Positions 15,059 to 22,854 of a stretch of DNA of 36,101 nucleotides are shown piece after piece. This stretch comes from Clostridiales bacterium (lineage in GTDB: Bacteria > Bacillota > Clostridia > Lachnospirales > Lachnospiraceae): contig JAAYNV010000053.1 of NCBI GenBank assembly GCA_012520645.1, forward strand, positions 1 to 36,101, read 5' to 3'. The stretch's first letter is position 1. Every line of letters starts with the position of its first letter. The notes under the pieces are model-generated. The model ran no database searches, was not told the DNA's origin, and worked only from the letters and a program-made list of their open reading frames with translations. Made by a program: the position numbers and the translations under genes.

Positions 15059-16669
15059 GTGGTCATGGTGGAAAGAATAAAGGCAATTCCGGCGAAAATA
15101 CTGGAATGGTGGAACAAATTCACTGCCAAACAGAAAACGATTATTGTCTGCATAGGTGCAGGCGTGATATTGGCATTGGCCATTCTGGTAACTGTTCTGA
15201 CGAGACCCCAGTACGTTGCTCTGGCAAACTGCGAAACAACTAAGGAGGCCTCGGTTATTACAGAACTTCTGGATGGTGAAGGACTGACATACCAGACGTC
15301 TGCGGACGGGCTGACGATAAAAATTCTAAAGAAGGATGAGTCAACGGCGAATCTTTTGCTTGGAGCAAATGATATTCCGGCTGCTTCGTATGGAATCGAA
15401 AATGTAACAAACGGCGGATTCAGTACAACAGAATCCGATAAGCAGAAAACTTATAAACTCTATCTGGAAAAGAAGATGGAGGAGGATCTGATGACAATGT
15501 CTGCCATTAAAAAGGCAGATGTGCAGTTTTCCATTCCGGAAAATGACGGTACTCTGATTCAAAAGGAAGAAGAGTCCCATGCGAGCATTATTCTGGAACT
15601 GGATGGAGAATTTACGCAGGATAATGCCATGGCAGTTGCCAGAATTGTAGCAACCGCACTTGGCAATGAGACGACCAATAATATCGTTATTATAGACACG
15701 ATGGGAAATCTGTTGTTTTCCGGAGAGGAGAATTATTCCATAAGCGGAAGCGCCAACAGTCAGCTTGCTGTCAAGCAGCAGGCAGAGAAGATGGTGCAGG
15801 AAGCGGTACGCAAGGTACTGCTTGGCACGAATGAATTTACAAACGTGGAAGTGTCCAGCAATCTGGCGCTTGATTTTTCTTCCAAAGAACTGACAGATCA
15901 TAAATATACCGCAGCGGATGGACAGGATCAGGGATTAAAAAGCCATGAGGATGTGTATGAAGCGGAAGCATCCGGCGGCACGGGTGGAGTACCGGGGACG
16001 GATTCCAATGGCACGGATAACGACACGACTTATGTGATGCCGGATACAGAGCAATCTTCCTCTTCGACATCGGAGCGTTCGACAGATTATCTGCCAAACG
16101 AGAGTATTACCAAAGAAACGGTACCGCCGGGGGTAATCAAGTATAGTGATTCTTCCCTTTCGGCAGCGGCAATCAATTACAAGGTTGTAAAAGAAGAGGA
16201 TATTAAGGCTCAGGGACTGTTAGACGGCATTACCTGGGAAGAGTATAAAGCGGCAAACGGCGCGCGCACCAAACTGGATGTGGATCCGGATTTGGTGACG
16301 GTAGTTGCAAAGGCGACCGGTATTCCGGAAGAGAACATTATGCTGGTGGCTTATGAAGAGCCTATGTTTATAGACAGGGAAGGCGGAGCAATGTCTGCAA
16401 CGGATATTGTCACGATTGTTCTGATCGTAGTCATCCTTGCATTACTTGCGTTTGTTGTGCTCAGAAGTATGGCGGGAGAAAAGAAAACAGAGCAGGAGGA
16501 GGAACTTTCCGTGGAAAGCCTTCTGCAGTCTACACCGGAAGCAGATCTGGAAGATATTGAACTGGATGATAAATCCGAAACCCGTAAGCTGATCGAAAAA
16601 TTTGTGGAAGATAATCCGGAAGCCGCAGCGAATCTGCTTCGCAACTGGCTGAACGAAGACTGGGGGTAA
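15059..16669 (+). CDS. fliF: Flagellar MS-ring protein FliF
   Basis: FliF forms the membrane-embedded MS ring that carries the rod and the export gate. The 536-residue product has two membrane segments (about residues 27-48 and 448-470) flanking a periplasmic-side region with the YscJ/FliF ring domains (LEKKMEEDLMTMSAIKKADV) and a low-complexity Ser/Thr/Asp stretch at about 305-350. The cytoplasmic tail ends in VEDNPEAAANLLRNWLNED, the FliG-binding motif. The reading frame opens at GTG 15059, close to AGGG at 15051; an in-frame ATG at 15065 is an equally plausible start, two codons shorter. Confidence 0.96.
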   Translation: MVMVERIKAIPAKILEWWNKFTAKQKTIIVCIGAGVILALAILVTVLTRPQYVALANCETTKEASVITELLDGEGLTYQTSADGLTIKILKKDESTANLLLGANDIPAASYGIENVTNGGFSTTESDKQKTYKLYLEKKMEEDLMTMSAIKKADVQFSIPENDGTLIQKEEESHASIILELDGEFTQDNAMAVARIVATALGNETTNNIVIIDTMGNLLFSGEENYSISGSANSQLAVKQQAEKMVQEAVRKVLLGTNEFTNVEVSSNLALDFSSKELTDHKYTAADGQDQGLKSHEDVYEAEASGGTGGVPGTDSNGTDNDTTYVMPDTEQSSSSTSERSTDYLPNESITKETVPPGVIKYSDSSLSAAAINYKVVKEEDIKAQGLLDGITWEEYKAANGARTKLDVDPDLVTVVAKATGIPEENIMLVAYEEPMFIDREGGAMSATDIVTIVLIVVILALLAFVVLRSMAGEKKTEQEEELSVESLLQSTPEADLEDIELDDKSETRKLIEKFVEDNPEAAANLLRNWLNEDWG

Positions 16670-16674
16670 AAAGA

Positions 16675-17691
16675 ATGGCAGCATCGACTGACGCTACAAT
16701 AAGCGGTCTGCAAAAAGCAGCGATTCTTTTGGTTGTGCTTGGGCCTGAGAAATCGGCAATGATTTTTAAACATTTAAAAGAAGAAGAAATAGAAGAACTT
16801 ACACTGGAGATTGCAAATACCAGAAGCATTACGCCGCAGGTTAAGGATACGGTAATCAACGAATTCTATGAAATCTGTCTGGCACAGCAGTACATATCAG
16901 AGGGCGGTATCGGTTATGCCAAGGAGCTTTTGGAAAAGGCGCTCGGAACAGAAAAAGCAATGGATGTCATTGGCAAGCTGACAGCATCTTTGCAGGTAAA
17001 GCCATTCGAGTTTATCCGCAAGACGGATGCGTCCCAGCTGCTTAACTTTATTCAGGATGAGCATCCGCAGACAATCGCTCTTATTATGTCTTATCTGCCT
17101 TCCCATCAGGCATCGATCGTATTGTCAGCATTGCCTCCGGACAAGCAGGCAGATGTTGCAAAACGTATTGCTATGATGGACAGAACCAGCCCGGAGGTTG
17201 TAAAAGAGGTGGAAAAGGTATTGGAATCCAAGCTTTCTTCTCTGGTCAATCAGGATTACACCGTCATTGGTGGTGTGGATGCTATCGTAGAGATTTTGAA
17301 TACGGTAGACCGCGGAACAGAGAAACATATTATGGAGACATTGGAAATCGAGGAGCCGGAGCTGGCAGACGAAATCCGCAAGAAAATGTTTGTGTTCGAA
17401 GATATTCTGCTGCTGGATGACAGAGCAATCCAGAGAGTATTGCGTGACGTGGACAATAATGATCTGGCGATTGCCTTAAAGGGAGCAAATGAACAGGTTC
17501 AGACGACGATTTTTAACAACATGTCCAAGCGTCTGGCTGTTATGATCAAGGAAGACATGGAATTTATGGGACCTGTGCGTATGAAGGATGTGGAAGAAGC
17601 ACAGCAGAAGATCGTAAATATTATCCGAAAACTGGAAGATTCCGGAGAAATTGTCATTTCCAGAGGTGGAGGTGACGAGATCGTTGTATAG
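16675..17691 (+). CDS. fliG: Flagellar motor switch protein FliG
   Basis: FliG is the rotor subunit that contacts the stator and couples ion flow to torque. The 338-residue product has the FliF-binding N domain (GLQKAAILLVVLGPEKSAMIFKHL), the middle domain containing EHPQTIALIMSYLPSHQAS, and the C-terminal torque domain with the charged helix around DILLLDDRAIQRVLRDVDNND and MSKRLAVMIKEDMEFMGPVR. All regions are intact. ATG 16675 is 5 bases after fliF, with GGGGGTAAAAAG as ribosome site inside the fliF end. Confidence 0.98.
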   Translation: MAASTDATISGLQKAAILLVVLGPEKSAMIFKHLKEEEIEELTLEIANTRSITPQVKDTVINEFYEICLAQQYISEGGIGYAKELLEKALGTEKAMDVIGKLTASLQVKPFEFIRKTDASQLLNFIQDEHPQTIALIMSYLPSHQASIVLSALPPDKQADVAKRIAMMDRTSPEVVKEVEKVLESKLSSLVNQDYTVIGGVDAIVEILNTVDRGTEKHIMETLEIEEPELADEIRKKMFVFEDILLLDDRAIQRVLRDVDNNDLAIALKGANEQVQTTIFNNMSKRLAVMIKEDMEFMGPVRMKDVEEAQQKIVNIIRKLEDSGEIVISRGGGDEIVV

Positions 17692-18559
17692 TAATCTGTT
17701 AAAGGCAGGCTGGGTAGTCTGCAAAGAGGAAGAAAAGCTCGTTATTGATAATAATGAACGGGTTGCCAGAAAACTGGAACAGCTCTATGAGGATGCACCG
17801 GGTGGAAGGCATGAAAACGCGGAAGCGTTTTCCGGTGAGACAGAAAATGACCGGATGGACGAGGATGGCGCTGAGGGACCGGAGGCTGCTCTTTTTGCCG
17901 ATTCTGAGGAGGGATTCCAGAGTGGTCTGTCAGCACAGAAGGTTGAAGTACAGGAACCGGTCTATGAGGGACCTGCGCCGGAAGAATTATTGGAACAGGC
18001 GAAAGAAGAAGCAGAGGCAATCAGGCAGGCTGCATGCAGGGAAGCGGAACAGCTGAAAAGCCAGGCTTATGAAGAAGGCAGAAGTCAGGGATATCAGGAT
18101 GGTTATGAGGAAGGTATGGCAAAAATCGGTGAGTTAGAGACAGAGCTTGCGGGAAAAGAAGCCATACTGGAACAGCGGTATCTGGATAAAATGGAAGAAC
18201 TGGAACCAAAATTCGTGGATATACTTAATCGTATTTACGAGCGGGTATTTGATGTGAAGTTCAGTGACCAGAAGGGATTGATTTTATATCTTCTGACGAA
18301 TGCTATGCGGGGAATTGAAGAAACAAAGGATTTTATCATTCATGTTTCGCCGCAGGATTATAAGGAAGTAAGAGCCGCCAAATCGGTTTTGTCGAGTGAG
18401 TCATTGGTTGGAGGAGCCAGCGTGGAAATTATTGAGGATATGACGCTGTCCAAAAATGAATGTTTGATTGAAACCGGAGGGGGCATATTTGACTGCAGTC
18501 TTGGAACGGAACTTAGACAGCTCCAGAGAGAACTGGAATTGTTATCCTATGAAAAATAG
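17672..18559 (+). CDS. fliH: Flagellar export ATPase regulator FliH
   Basis: FliH forms a stalk dimer that binds the ATPase FliI and links it to the C ring. The product, about 295 residues, has the clostridial N-terminal TRSLYSNLLKAGWVV, an acidic low-complexity stretch (about 45-100), a long Ala/Glu/Gln-rich coiled region with EEGRSQGYQDGYEEGM (the FliH glycine-repeat type of motif), and a C-terminal domain ending near LGTELRQLQRELELL. I chose GTG 17672, which overlaps fliG by 20 bases and has GAGGTGG just upstream; an in-frame TTG at 17651 is possible. It is longer than the Bacillus protein because of the acidic stretch. Confidence 0.9.
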   Translation: MTRSLYSNLLKAGWVVCKEEEKLVIDNNERVARKLEQLYEDAPGGRHENAEAFSGETENDRMDEDGAEGPEAALFADSEEGFQSGLSAQKVEVQEPVYEGPAPEELLEQAKEEAEAIRQAACREAEQLKSQAYEEGRSQGYQDGYEEGMAKIGELETELAGKEAILEQRYLDKMEELEPKFVDILNRIYERVFDVKFSDQKGLILYLLTNAMRGIEETKDFIIHVSPQDYKEVRAAKSVLSSESLVGGASVEIIEDMTLSKNECLIETGGGIFDCSLGTELRQLQRELELLSYEK

Positions 18560-18585
18560 AGTGTACAGAGGGTGAGGAAAAGGGC

Positions 18586-19920
18586 TTGGAAGCAGGAAAT
18601 GTGAATTTCAGTAAATACAGAATACTGGCAGAAAAGACTTTTTTTAAGCGTATGGGAAAGGTCGTCAATGTAGTAGGGCTTACGATTGAATCTGCCGGAC
18701 CGGAGGCAAGACTGGGTGATATTTGTTATATTTATCCGAACCGTGACTCCGAGGAAAAAATCATGGCAGAAGTGGTTGGATTTAAAGACAGTAAGACGTT
18801 GTTGATGCCTTATGAGGCTACCGGAGGAATTGCAGCAGGGTGTATGGTGGAAAATTCCGGTGCAGCTCTAAAAGTCATAGCAGGTGATTTCCTGTTAGGG
18901 AAGACTTTGGATGGTCTCGGGAGAGTGGTGGCAACAGAGAATACAGCAGAGGAACATGCAAAGAGGGGAATCCCTTATAGTGTAGAAGCGCCGCCGCCGG
19001 ATCCGATGAGCCGGAAAATCATTGATGAGATACTTCCGCTTGGAGTCAAGGCAGTGGATGGTCTGATTACGGTCGGAAAGGGACAGCGAATTGGGATCTT
19101 TGCCGGATCGGGTGTTGGAAAATCCACTTTGATGGGGATGTTTGCCAGAAATACGAGAGCTGATATCAATGTGATCGCACTGATCGGAGAACGAGGCAGA
19201 GAGGTGCGGGAATTTATCGAAAGAGATCTTGGCGAAGAAGGAATGCGGCGGTCGATTGTGGTCGTTGCGACTTCCGACAGACCGGCATTGGAGCGTAAAA
19301 AGGCAGCACAGACAGCAACGGCCATTGCAGAATATTTCAGGGATCAGGGGAAGGATGCCCTCCTAATGATGGACTCGCTTACCCGTTTTTCCATGGCACA
19401 GAGGGAAATCGGACTGGCGAGCGGAGAACCGCCTGTAACAAGGGGATATCCGCCGAGCGTATATTCTGAAATGCCAAAGCTTCTGGAAAGAGCCGGCTGT
19501 GCGGAAAAAGGTTCGATTACCGGTCTGTATACGGTTCTGGTAGACGGTGATGATTTTAATGAGCCGATCACGGATACGGCGAGAAGTATATTGGATGGAC
19601 ATATTATGTTGAGCAGAAAGCTTGGACATAAGAATCATTATCCTGCCATAGATGTATTGCAGAGTATTTCCAGATGTATGAGTCAGATTGCAGATAAGGA
19701 GCATAAGAGAGCTGCCGGAAAGTTGAAAAATGTACTCGCCACTTATAATGAGGCAGAGGATTTGATCAACATCGGAGCTTATAAAGACGGAAGCAATCCG
19801 AACATTGATTACGCGATTGAGAAAATTAATGCAGTCAATGAGTTTCTGGTGCAGGATGTGGAGGAAAAGGTGGAATTTGAGGAAACACTTCACAGACTGA
19901 AAGCACTGTTTGAAGAATAG
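18586..19920 (+). CDS. fliI: Flagellar export-specific ATPase FliI
   Basis: FliI is the F1-beta-like ATPase of the flagellar type III export apparatus. The 444-residue product has Walker A GSGVGKST at residues 174-181, the block VIALIGERGREVREFIERDL, Walker B region ALLMMDSLTRFSMAQREI, the FliI signature GEPPVTRGYPPSVY, and a C-terminal region AAGKLKNVLATYNEAEDLINIGAY. The start is TTG at 18586 after GAGGAAAAGGG; GTG at 18601 is an alternative. It sits 26 bases after fliH. Confidence 0.98.
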   Translation: MEAGNVNFSKYRILAEKTFFKRMGKVVNVVGLTIESAGPEARLGDICYIYPNRDSEEKIMAEVVGFKDSKTLLMPYEATGGIAAGCMVENSGAALKVIAGDFLLGKTLDGLGRVVATENTAEEHAKRGIPYSVEAPPPDPMSRKIIDEILPLGVKAVDGLITVGKGQRIGIFAGSGVGKSTLMGMFARNTRADINVIALIGERGREVREFIERDLGEEGMRRSIVVVATSDRPALERKKAAQTATAIAEYFRDQGKDALLMMDSLTRFSMAQREIGLASGEPPVTRGYPPSVYSEMPKLLERAGCAEKGSITGLYTVLVDGDDFNEPITDTARSILDGHIMLSRKLGHKNHYPAIDVLQSISRCMSQIADKEHKRAAGKLKNVLATYNEAEDLINIGAYKDGSNPNIDYAIEKINAVNEFLVQDVEEKVEFEETLHRLKALFEE

Positions 19921-19929
19921 GAGTAGTAT

Positions 19930-20382
19930 ATGGCAAGGTTTGTTTATCATATGCAGAGCATACTTGACATCAAGAATAAGATGGAAGAACAAGCCAAAAT
20001 GGACTATGCCGCTGCCAGAATACAACTGACGGAAGAAGAGGAAAAAAGGGACAGGCTGTATAAGCGGAAGCTGCATTATGAGGATGAAAACAGGGAACGT
20101 CTGCATGGACAGCTTAAGGTCAGAAAGATTATAGAAGCGAAAGAAGCAATTCTTCGAATGGATGAGTTTATCGTGAGTCAGGAGGAAGAGATCCGGAAGG
20201 CGGAGGAACGACTGGAACAGAGACGGATACAGCTCGCGGAGGCAAGACAGGAGAGAAAGACGCATGAGAAGCTTAAGGAAAAAGCTTTTGATGAATTTGT
20301 AGCAGAGGAAAATGCAAAGGAAAGCCGTGAAATTGATGAACTGACCAGTTATACCTATGGACAAAAGCAAAAACAGAACTGA
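19930..20382 (+). CDS. fliJ: Flagellar export chaperone FliJ
   Basis: FliJ is the coiled-coil stalk protein inside the FliI ring and helps recycle export chaperones. The 150-residue product is almost wholly charged and helical (Glu/Lys/Arg/Gln-rich), beginning ARFVYHMQSILDIKNKMEEQ as in other FliJ proteins. Sequence conservation in this family is low, so the call rests on position (fliI then fliJ), size and composition. ATG 19930 follows AGGAGTAG, 9 bases after fliI. Confidence 0.92.
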   Translation: MARFVYHMQSILDIKNKMEEQAKMDYAAARIQLTEEEEKRDRLYKRKLHYEDENRERLHGQLKVRKIIEAKEAILRMDEFIVSQEEEIRKAEERLEQRRIQLAEARQERKTHEKLKEKAFDEFVAEENAKESREIDELTSYTYGQKQKQN

Positions 20383-20406
20383 CTCTGAAAGGAGCATGAT
20401 TACAGA

Positions 20407-21297
20407 ATGCCGGATATAACAGAAAACGTTGAAAAATCAGCGAATACAGCAGATGAAAAAAAGAGAATAAAGGCGGAAAGAAAGCAGTTAAAAGCAGAGC
20501 AGAAGCAGCAGAAGAAGGAAGCGAAGAAAAAGGCAAAGGAGTTGGCACTGCAGGAAGCTGATATTGAGGATGAAGAAGAGGGAAACGGCGTGCCGGTCGT
20601 TTTAATCACCTTTTTTATTGTAATTATATGGGTGGCTATTCTTTGTGTTCTGATCAAGCTGGATGTAGGAGGATTTGGATCGGGAGTGTTAGCGCCGTTG
20701 TTAAAGGATGTTCCGGTAATTAATAAGGTTCTGCCTAATACGGTGAACGTGGAAGAAAAGTCGGACAAAGCGGCGGAAGAATACAGCGGATATGAGGATT
20801 TGAGAGATGCGGTAGACCAGATTAAGGTTTTGGAACTGGAACTGGAAAAGGCGCAGAATGAAAAACAGAGTGATACGGAGGAAATCGAGGAGCTCAGGGC
20901 AGAGGTAGAACGACTCAGTTCTTTCGAAAAACAACAGGTTGAATTTGAGCGTATCAAAAATGAATTTTATAATGAAGTAATTTATGCGGAAAAGGGACCG
21001 GGAGCAGAAGAATATCGTAAATATTACGAGGCAATCGATCCGGCAGCGGCAGAAGAGCTCTATAAGCAGGTGGTGCAGCAGCTGGAAGAAGATTCACAGG
21101 TAGAGGATTATGCCAAGGCTTATTCGGAAATGAAGCCGGCACAGGCTGCCGGTATTTTTGAACAGATGGGGGATAATTTGGATCTGGCAGCAAAGATTCT
21201 GAATGCTATGCCGGCAGAAAACCGCGGTAAAATCCTTGGAGCAATGGATCCTGAAATTGCCGCACGTCTGACCAAAATTATGGATCCGGAATATTAG
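20407..21297 (+). CDS. Motility-associated membrane protein with MgtE-N domain (YlxF/MotE-like)
   Basis: The 296-residue product has a very basic cytoplasmic head (residues 16-50), one membrane segment (about 62-84, VVLITFFIVIIWVAILCVLI), a coiled coil (about 115-180) and a C-terminal helical-repeat domain (about 200-296, with YYEAIDPAAAEELYKQVVQQ and the repeated pattern NAMPAENRGKILGAMDPEIA) typical of the MgtE intracellular N domain. It has no magnesium-channel portion. It occupies the slot of ylxF in Bacillus, between fliJ and fliK. Related proteins in other bacteria (MotE, FlbB) act as stator or motility chaperones outside the membrane. That role is inferred here. ATG 20407 follows AAAGGAGC. 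Confidence 0.85.
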   Translation: MPDITENVEKSANTADEKKRIKAERKQLKAEQKQQKKEAKKKAKELALQEADIEDEEEGNGVPVVLITFFIVIIWVAILCVLIKLDVGGFGSGVLAPLLKDVPVINKVLPNTVNVEEKSDKAAEEYSGYEDLRDAVDQIKVLELELEKAQNEKQSDTEEIEELRAEVERLSSFEKQQVEFERIKNEFYNEVIYAEKGPGAEEYRKYYEAIDPAAAEELYKQVVQQLEEDSQVEDYAKAYSEMKPAQAAGIFEQMGDNLDLAAKILNAMPAENRGKILGAMDPEIAARLTKIMDPEY

Positions 21298-21330
21298 AAG
21301 TATGATTAGATCATATCGTAGAAGATTATG

Positions 21331-21359
21331 TTGGAAGACAGCGGAAAATGTAGTATAAT
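21331..21359 (+). promoter_or_regulatory. possible internal sigma-A-type promoter before fliK
   Basis: TTGGAA (21331-21336), 17 bases, perfect TATAAT (21354-21359). It lies in the 163-base spacer between the MgtE-N-domain gene and fliK, unusually wide for this compact operon. It could give extra expression of the hook genes fliK to flgE and onward. The remaining 100 bases to fliK contain no gene I can support. Confidence 0.45.
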
Positions 21360-21460
21360 AAAAGATAATAACTTTCTGGAATGTTTGAAAGAATTGATGT
21401 TCCGGGAGGCTTATTATATATTATTCAGTACCTTGAAAACTGAAGAAAGGAGGAAAAGGA

Positions 21461-22840
21461 ATGACCAGCACATTTGTAAAGGGAGTGAGCCTGTTTGCAG
21501 AAACGCCGGTAGGCGGAACAAAGGCATCCGGAAAGTCTGATGCGTTTACGGACTGTTTCACAGAAATTTGCAGTAAAAATCAGGAAGGACAGCGCGGTAA
21601 GGATGCCAATCTGGTAAAAACGGGCAGTACAGGCACAAGAACAGACAGTGCAGTGCACAAATCACTTCGAAACAAAACGACAGCAGAGGTTGAAGACACA
21701 AAAGAAGCAGTAGCAGAGGACAGCGCAGAGGAAAAAATCTACGCAGCGGCAGATCAGATTATCGCAGCCATTGCAGACCAGCTTGGGATGACAATTGAGC
21801 AGGTACAGGAGGCGATGCAGAAGCTGCAGATAAATCCAGAGGAACTTTTAAGTGCAGATGGAATTCGGTCGCTTATGGTTGCTTTATCCGGTGGAGAGGA
21901 TCAGGTAAATCTTCTGACAGACGAAGTATTATATCAGTCTGTTAAGGAAGTGACTAAGACTCTGGAAAACGTTATGTCTGAATTACAGGAGCAGACCGGT
22001 ATGAGTGCGGAGGAACTGGAAGCCATGATCGTAAAAATGGCGGAAAAGTCGCATCTTCAAAAGGTTGAGAATCCTGCTGATACAGTCATGCAGATGCCGG
22101 AACAGTCGGATGTTGTGCCAGAGGCTGAAAAACGGATGCCTGTGGTCGAAGTCAGACAGGAGTCACAGATGACAAATGGTACGGACTCACTCAGACAGAC
22201 GGAACAGACGCAGCCGGATCAGGCAAAGAAAAGGACAGAGACAGGCGATGAGACAAAGGACGACAAAAAGGGAAATGACAGTAAAAACGGCTTCCTGCAG
22301 CAGATGGACACACAGACTGCAAAAGCAGAACTTGAAACGTTGGTTTCGGAGTCTCAGGGAAATTCGCAGAGCGTAAGCACCGAGCAGATTATGAAGCAGA
22401 TCATGGACTATATGAAGGTTCAGGTAAAAGCAGATATGACGCAGATGGAAATACAGCTCCATCCGGCAAGCCTCGGGAATATCCACATTCAGATTGCAGC
22501 AAAAGAAGGTGTGATTACAGCACAGATTACTGCACAGAACGAAGCAGTAAAGACAGCACTGGAATCCCAGATCGTTCAACTGAAAGAAAGTCTGAATGAG
22601 CAGGGAATCAAGGTAGAAGCTGTTGAAGTGACCATAGCAAGTCACGAGTTTGAAAGAAATCTGGAACAAAATCAGTCAGAGGGAAGACATGCACAGTCAG
22701 AGGAAAAAAAGAGCGGAAGGCGAATGAATCTGAATCTGACAGGCATGGAAGAATCTGAAATGGAAAAAATGGAAGAGGCACAGAAAATCGCAGCAGACAT
22801 GATGGTCAGAAATGGCAACACAGTTGATTTTAGTGCATAA
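21461..22840 (+). CDS. fliK: Flagellar hook-length control protein FliK
   Basis: FliK is exported as a molecular ruler and triggers the switch of FlhB specificity when the hook is complete. The 459-residue product is Glu/Gln/Lys-rich and poorly conserved over residues 1-300. The C-terminal Flg_hook domain (about 315-410) is clear: ADMTQMEIQLHPASLGNIHI, VITAQITAQNEAVKTALESQ and LKESLNEQGIKVEAVEVTIA. A strong ribosome site (GAAAGGAGG) precedes ATG 21461. Length variation is normal for FliK. Confidence 0.94.
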   Translation: MTSTFVKGVSLFAETPVGGTKASGKSDAFTDCFTEICSKNQEGQRGKDANLVKTGSTGTRTDSAVHKSLRNKTTAEVEDTKEAVAEDSAEEKIYAAADQIIAAIADQLGMTIEQVQEAMQKLQINPEELLSADGIRSLMVALSGGEDQVNLLTDEVLYQSVKEVTKTLENVMSELQEQTGMSAEELEAMIVKMAEKSHLQKVENPADTVMQMPEQSDVVPEAEKRMPVVEVRQESQMTNGTDSLRQTEQTQPDQAKKRTETGDETKDDKKGNDSKNGFLQQMDTQTAKAELETLVSESQGNSQSVSTEQIMKQIMDYMKVQVKADMTQMEIQLHPASLGNIHIQIAAKEGVITAQITAQNEAVKTALESQIVQLKESLNEQGIKVEAVEVTIASHEFERNLEQNQSEGRHAQSEEKKSGRRMNLNLTGMEESEMEKMEEAQKIAADMMVRNGNTVDFSA

Positions 22841-22854
22841 GAAAGGAGAATCAA

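Noticed and set aside
19363..20397. 344-codon minus-strand reading frame opposite fliI/fliJ
   Set aside because: The plus strand holds clear fliI and fliJ; the minus-strand product is Leu/Phe/Ile-rich with no family pattern, as expected from a complement of Glu/Lys-rich coding sequence.
21430..21460. ACCTTGAAAACTGAAGAAAGGAGG, reminiscent of a phrase near rRNA operons of Firmicutes
   Set aside because: Only a short stretch matches and there is no rRNA around; it is simply the leader and ribosome site of fliK.
21328..21540. 70-codon frame in the spacer before fliK
   Set aside because: Its second half overlaps fliK out of frame, and its start has no good ribosome site; the sequence looks like ordinary spacer.
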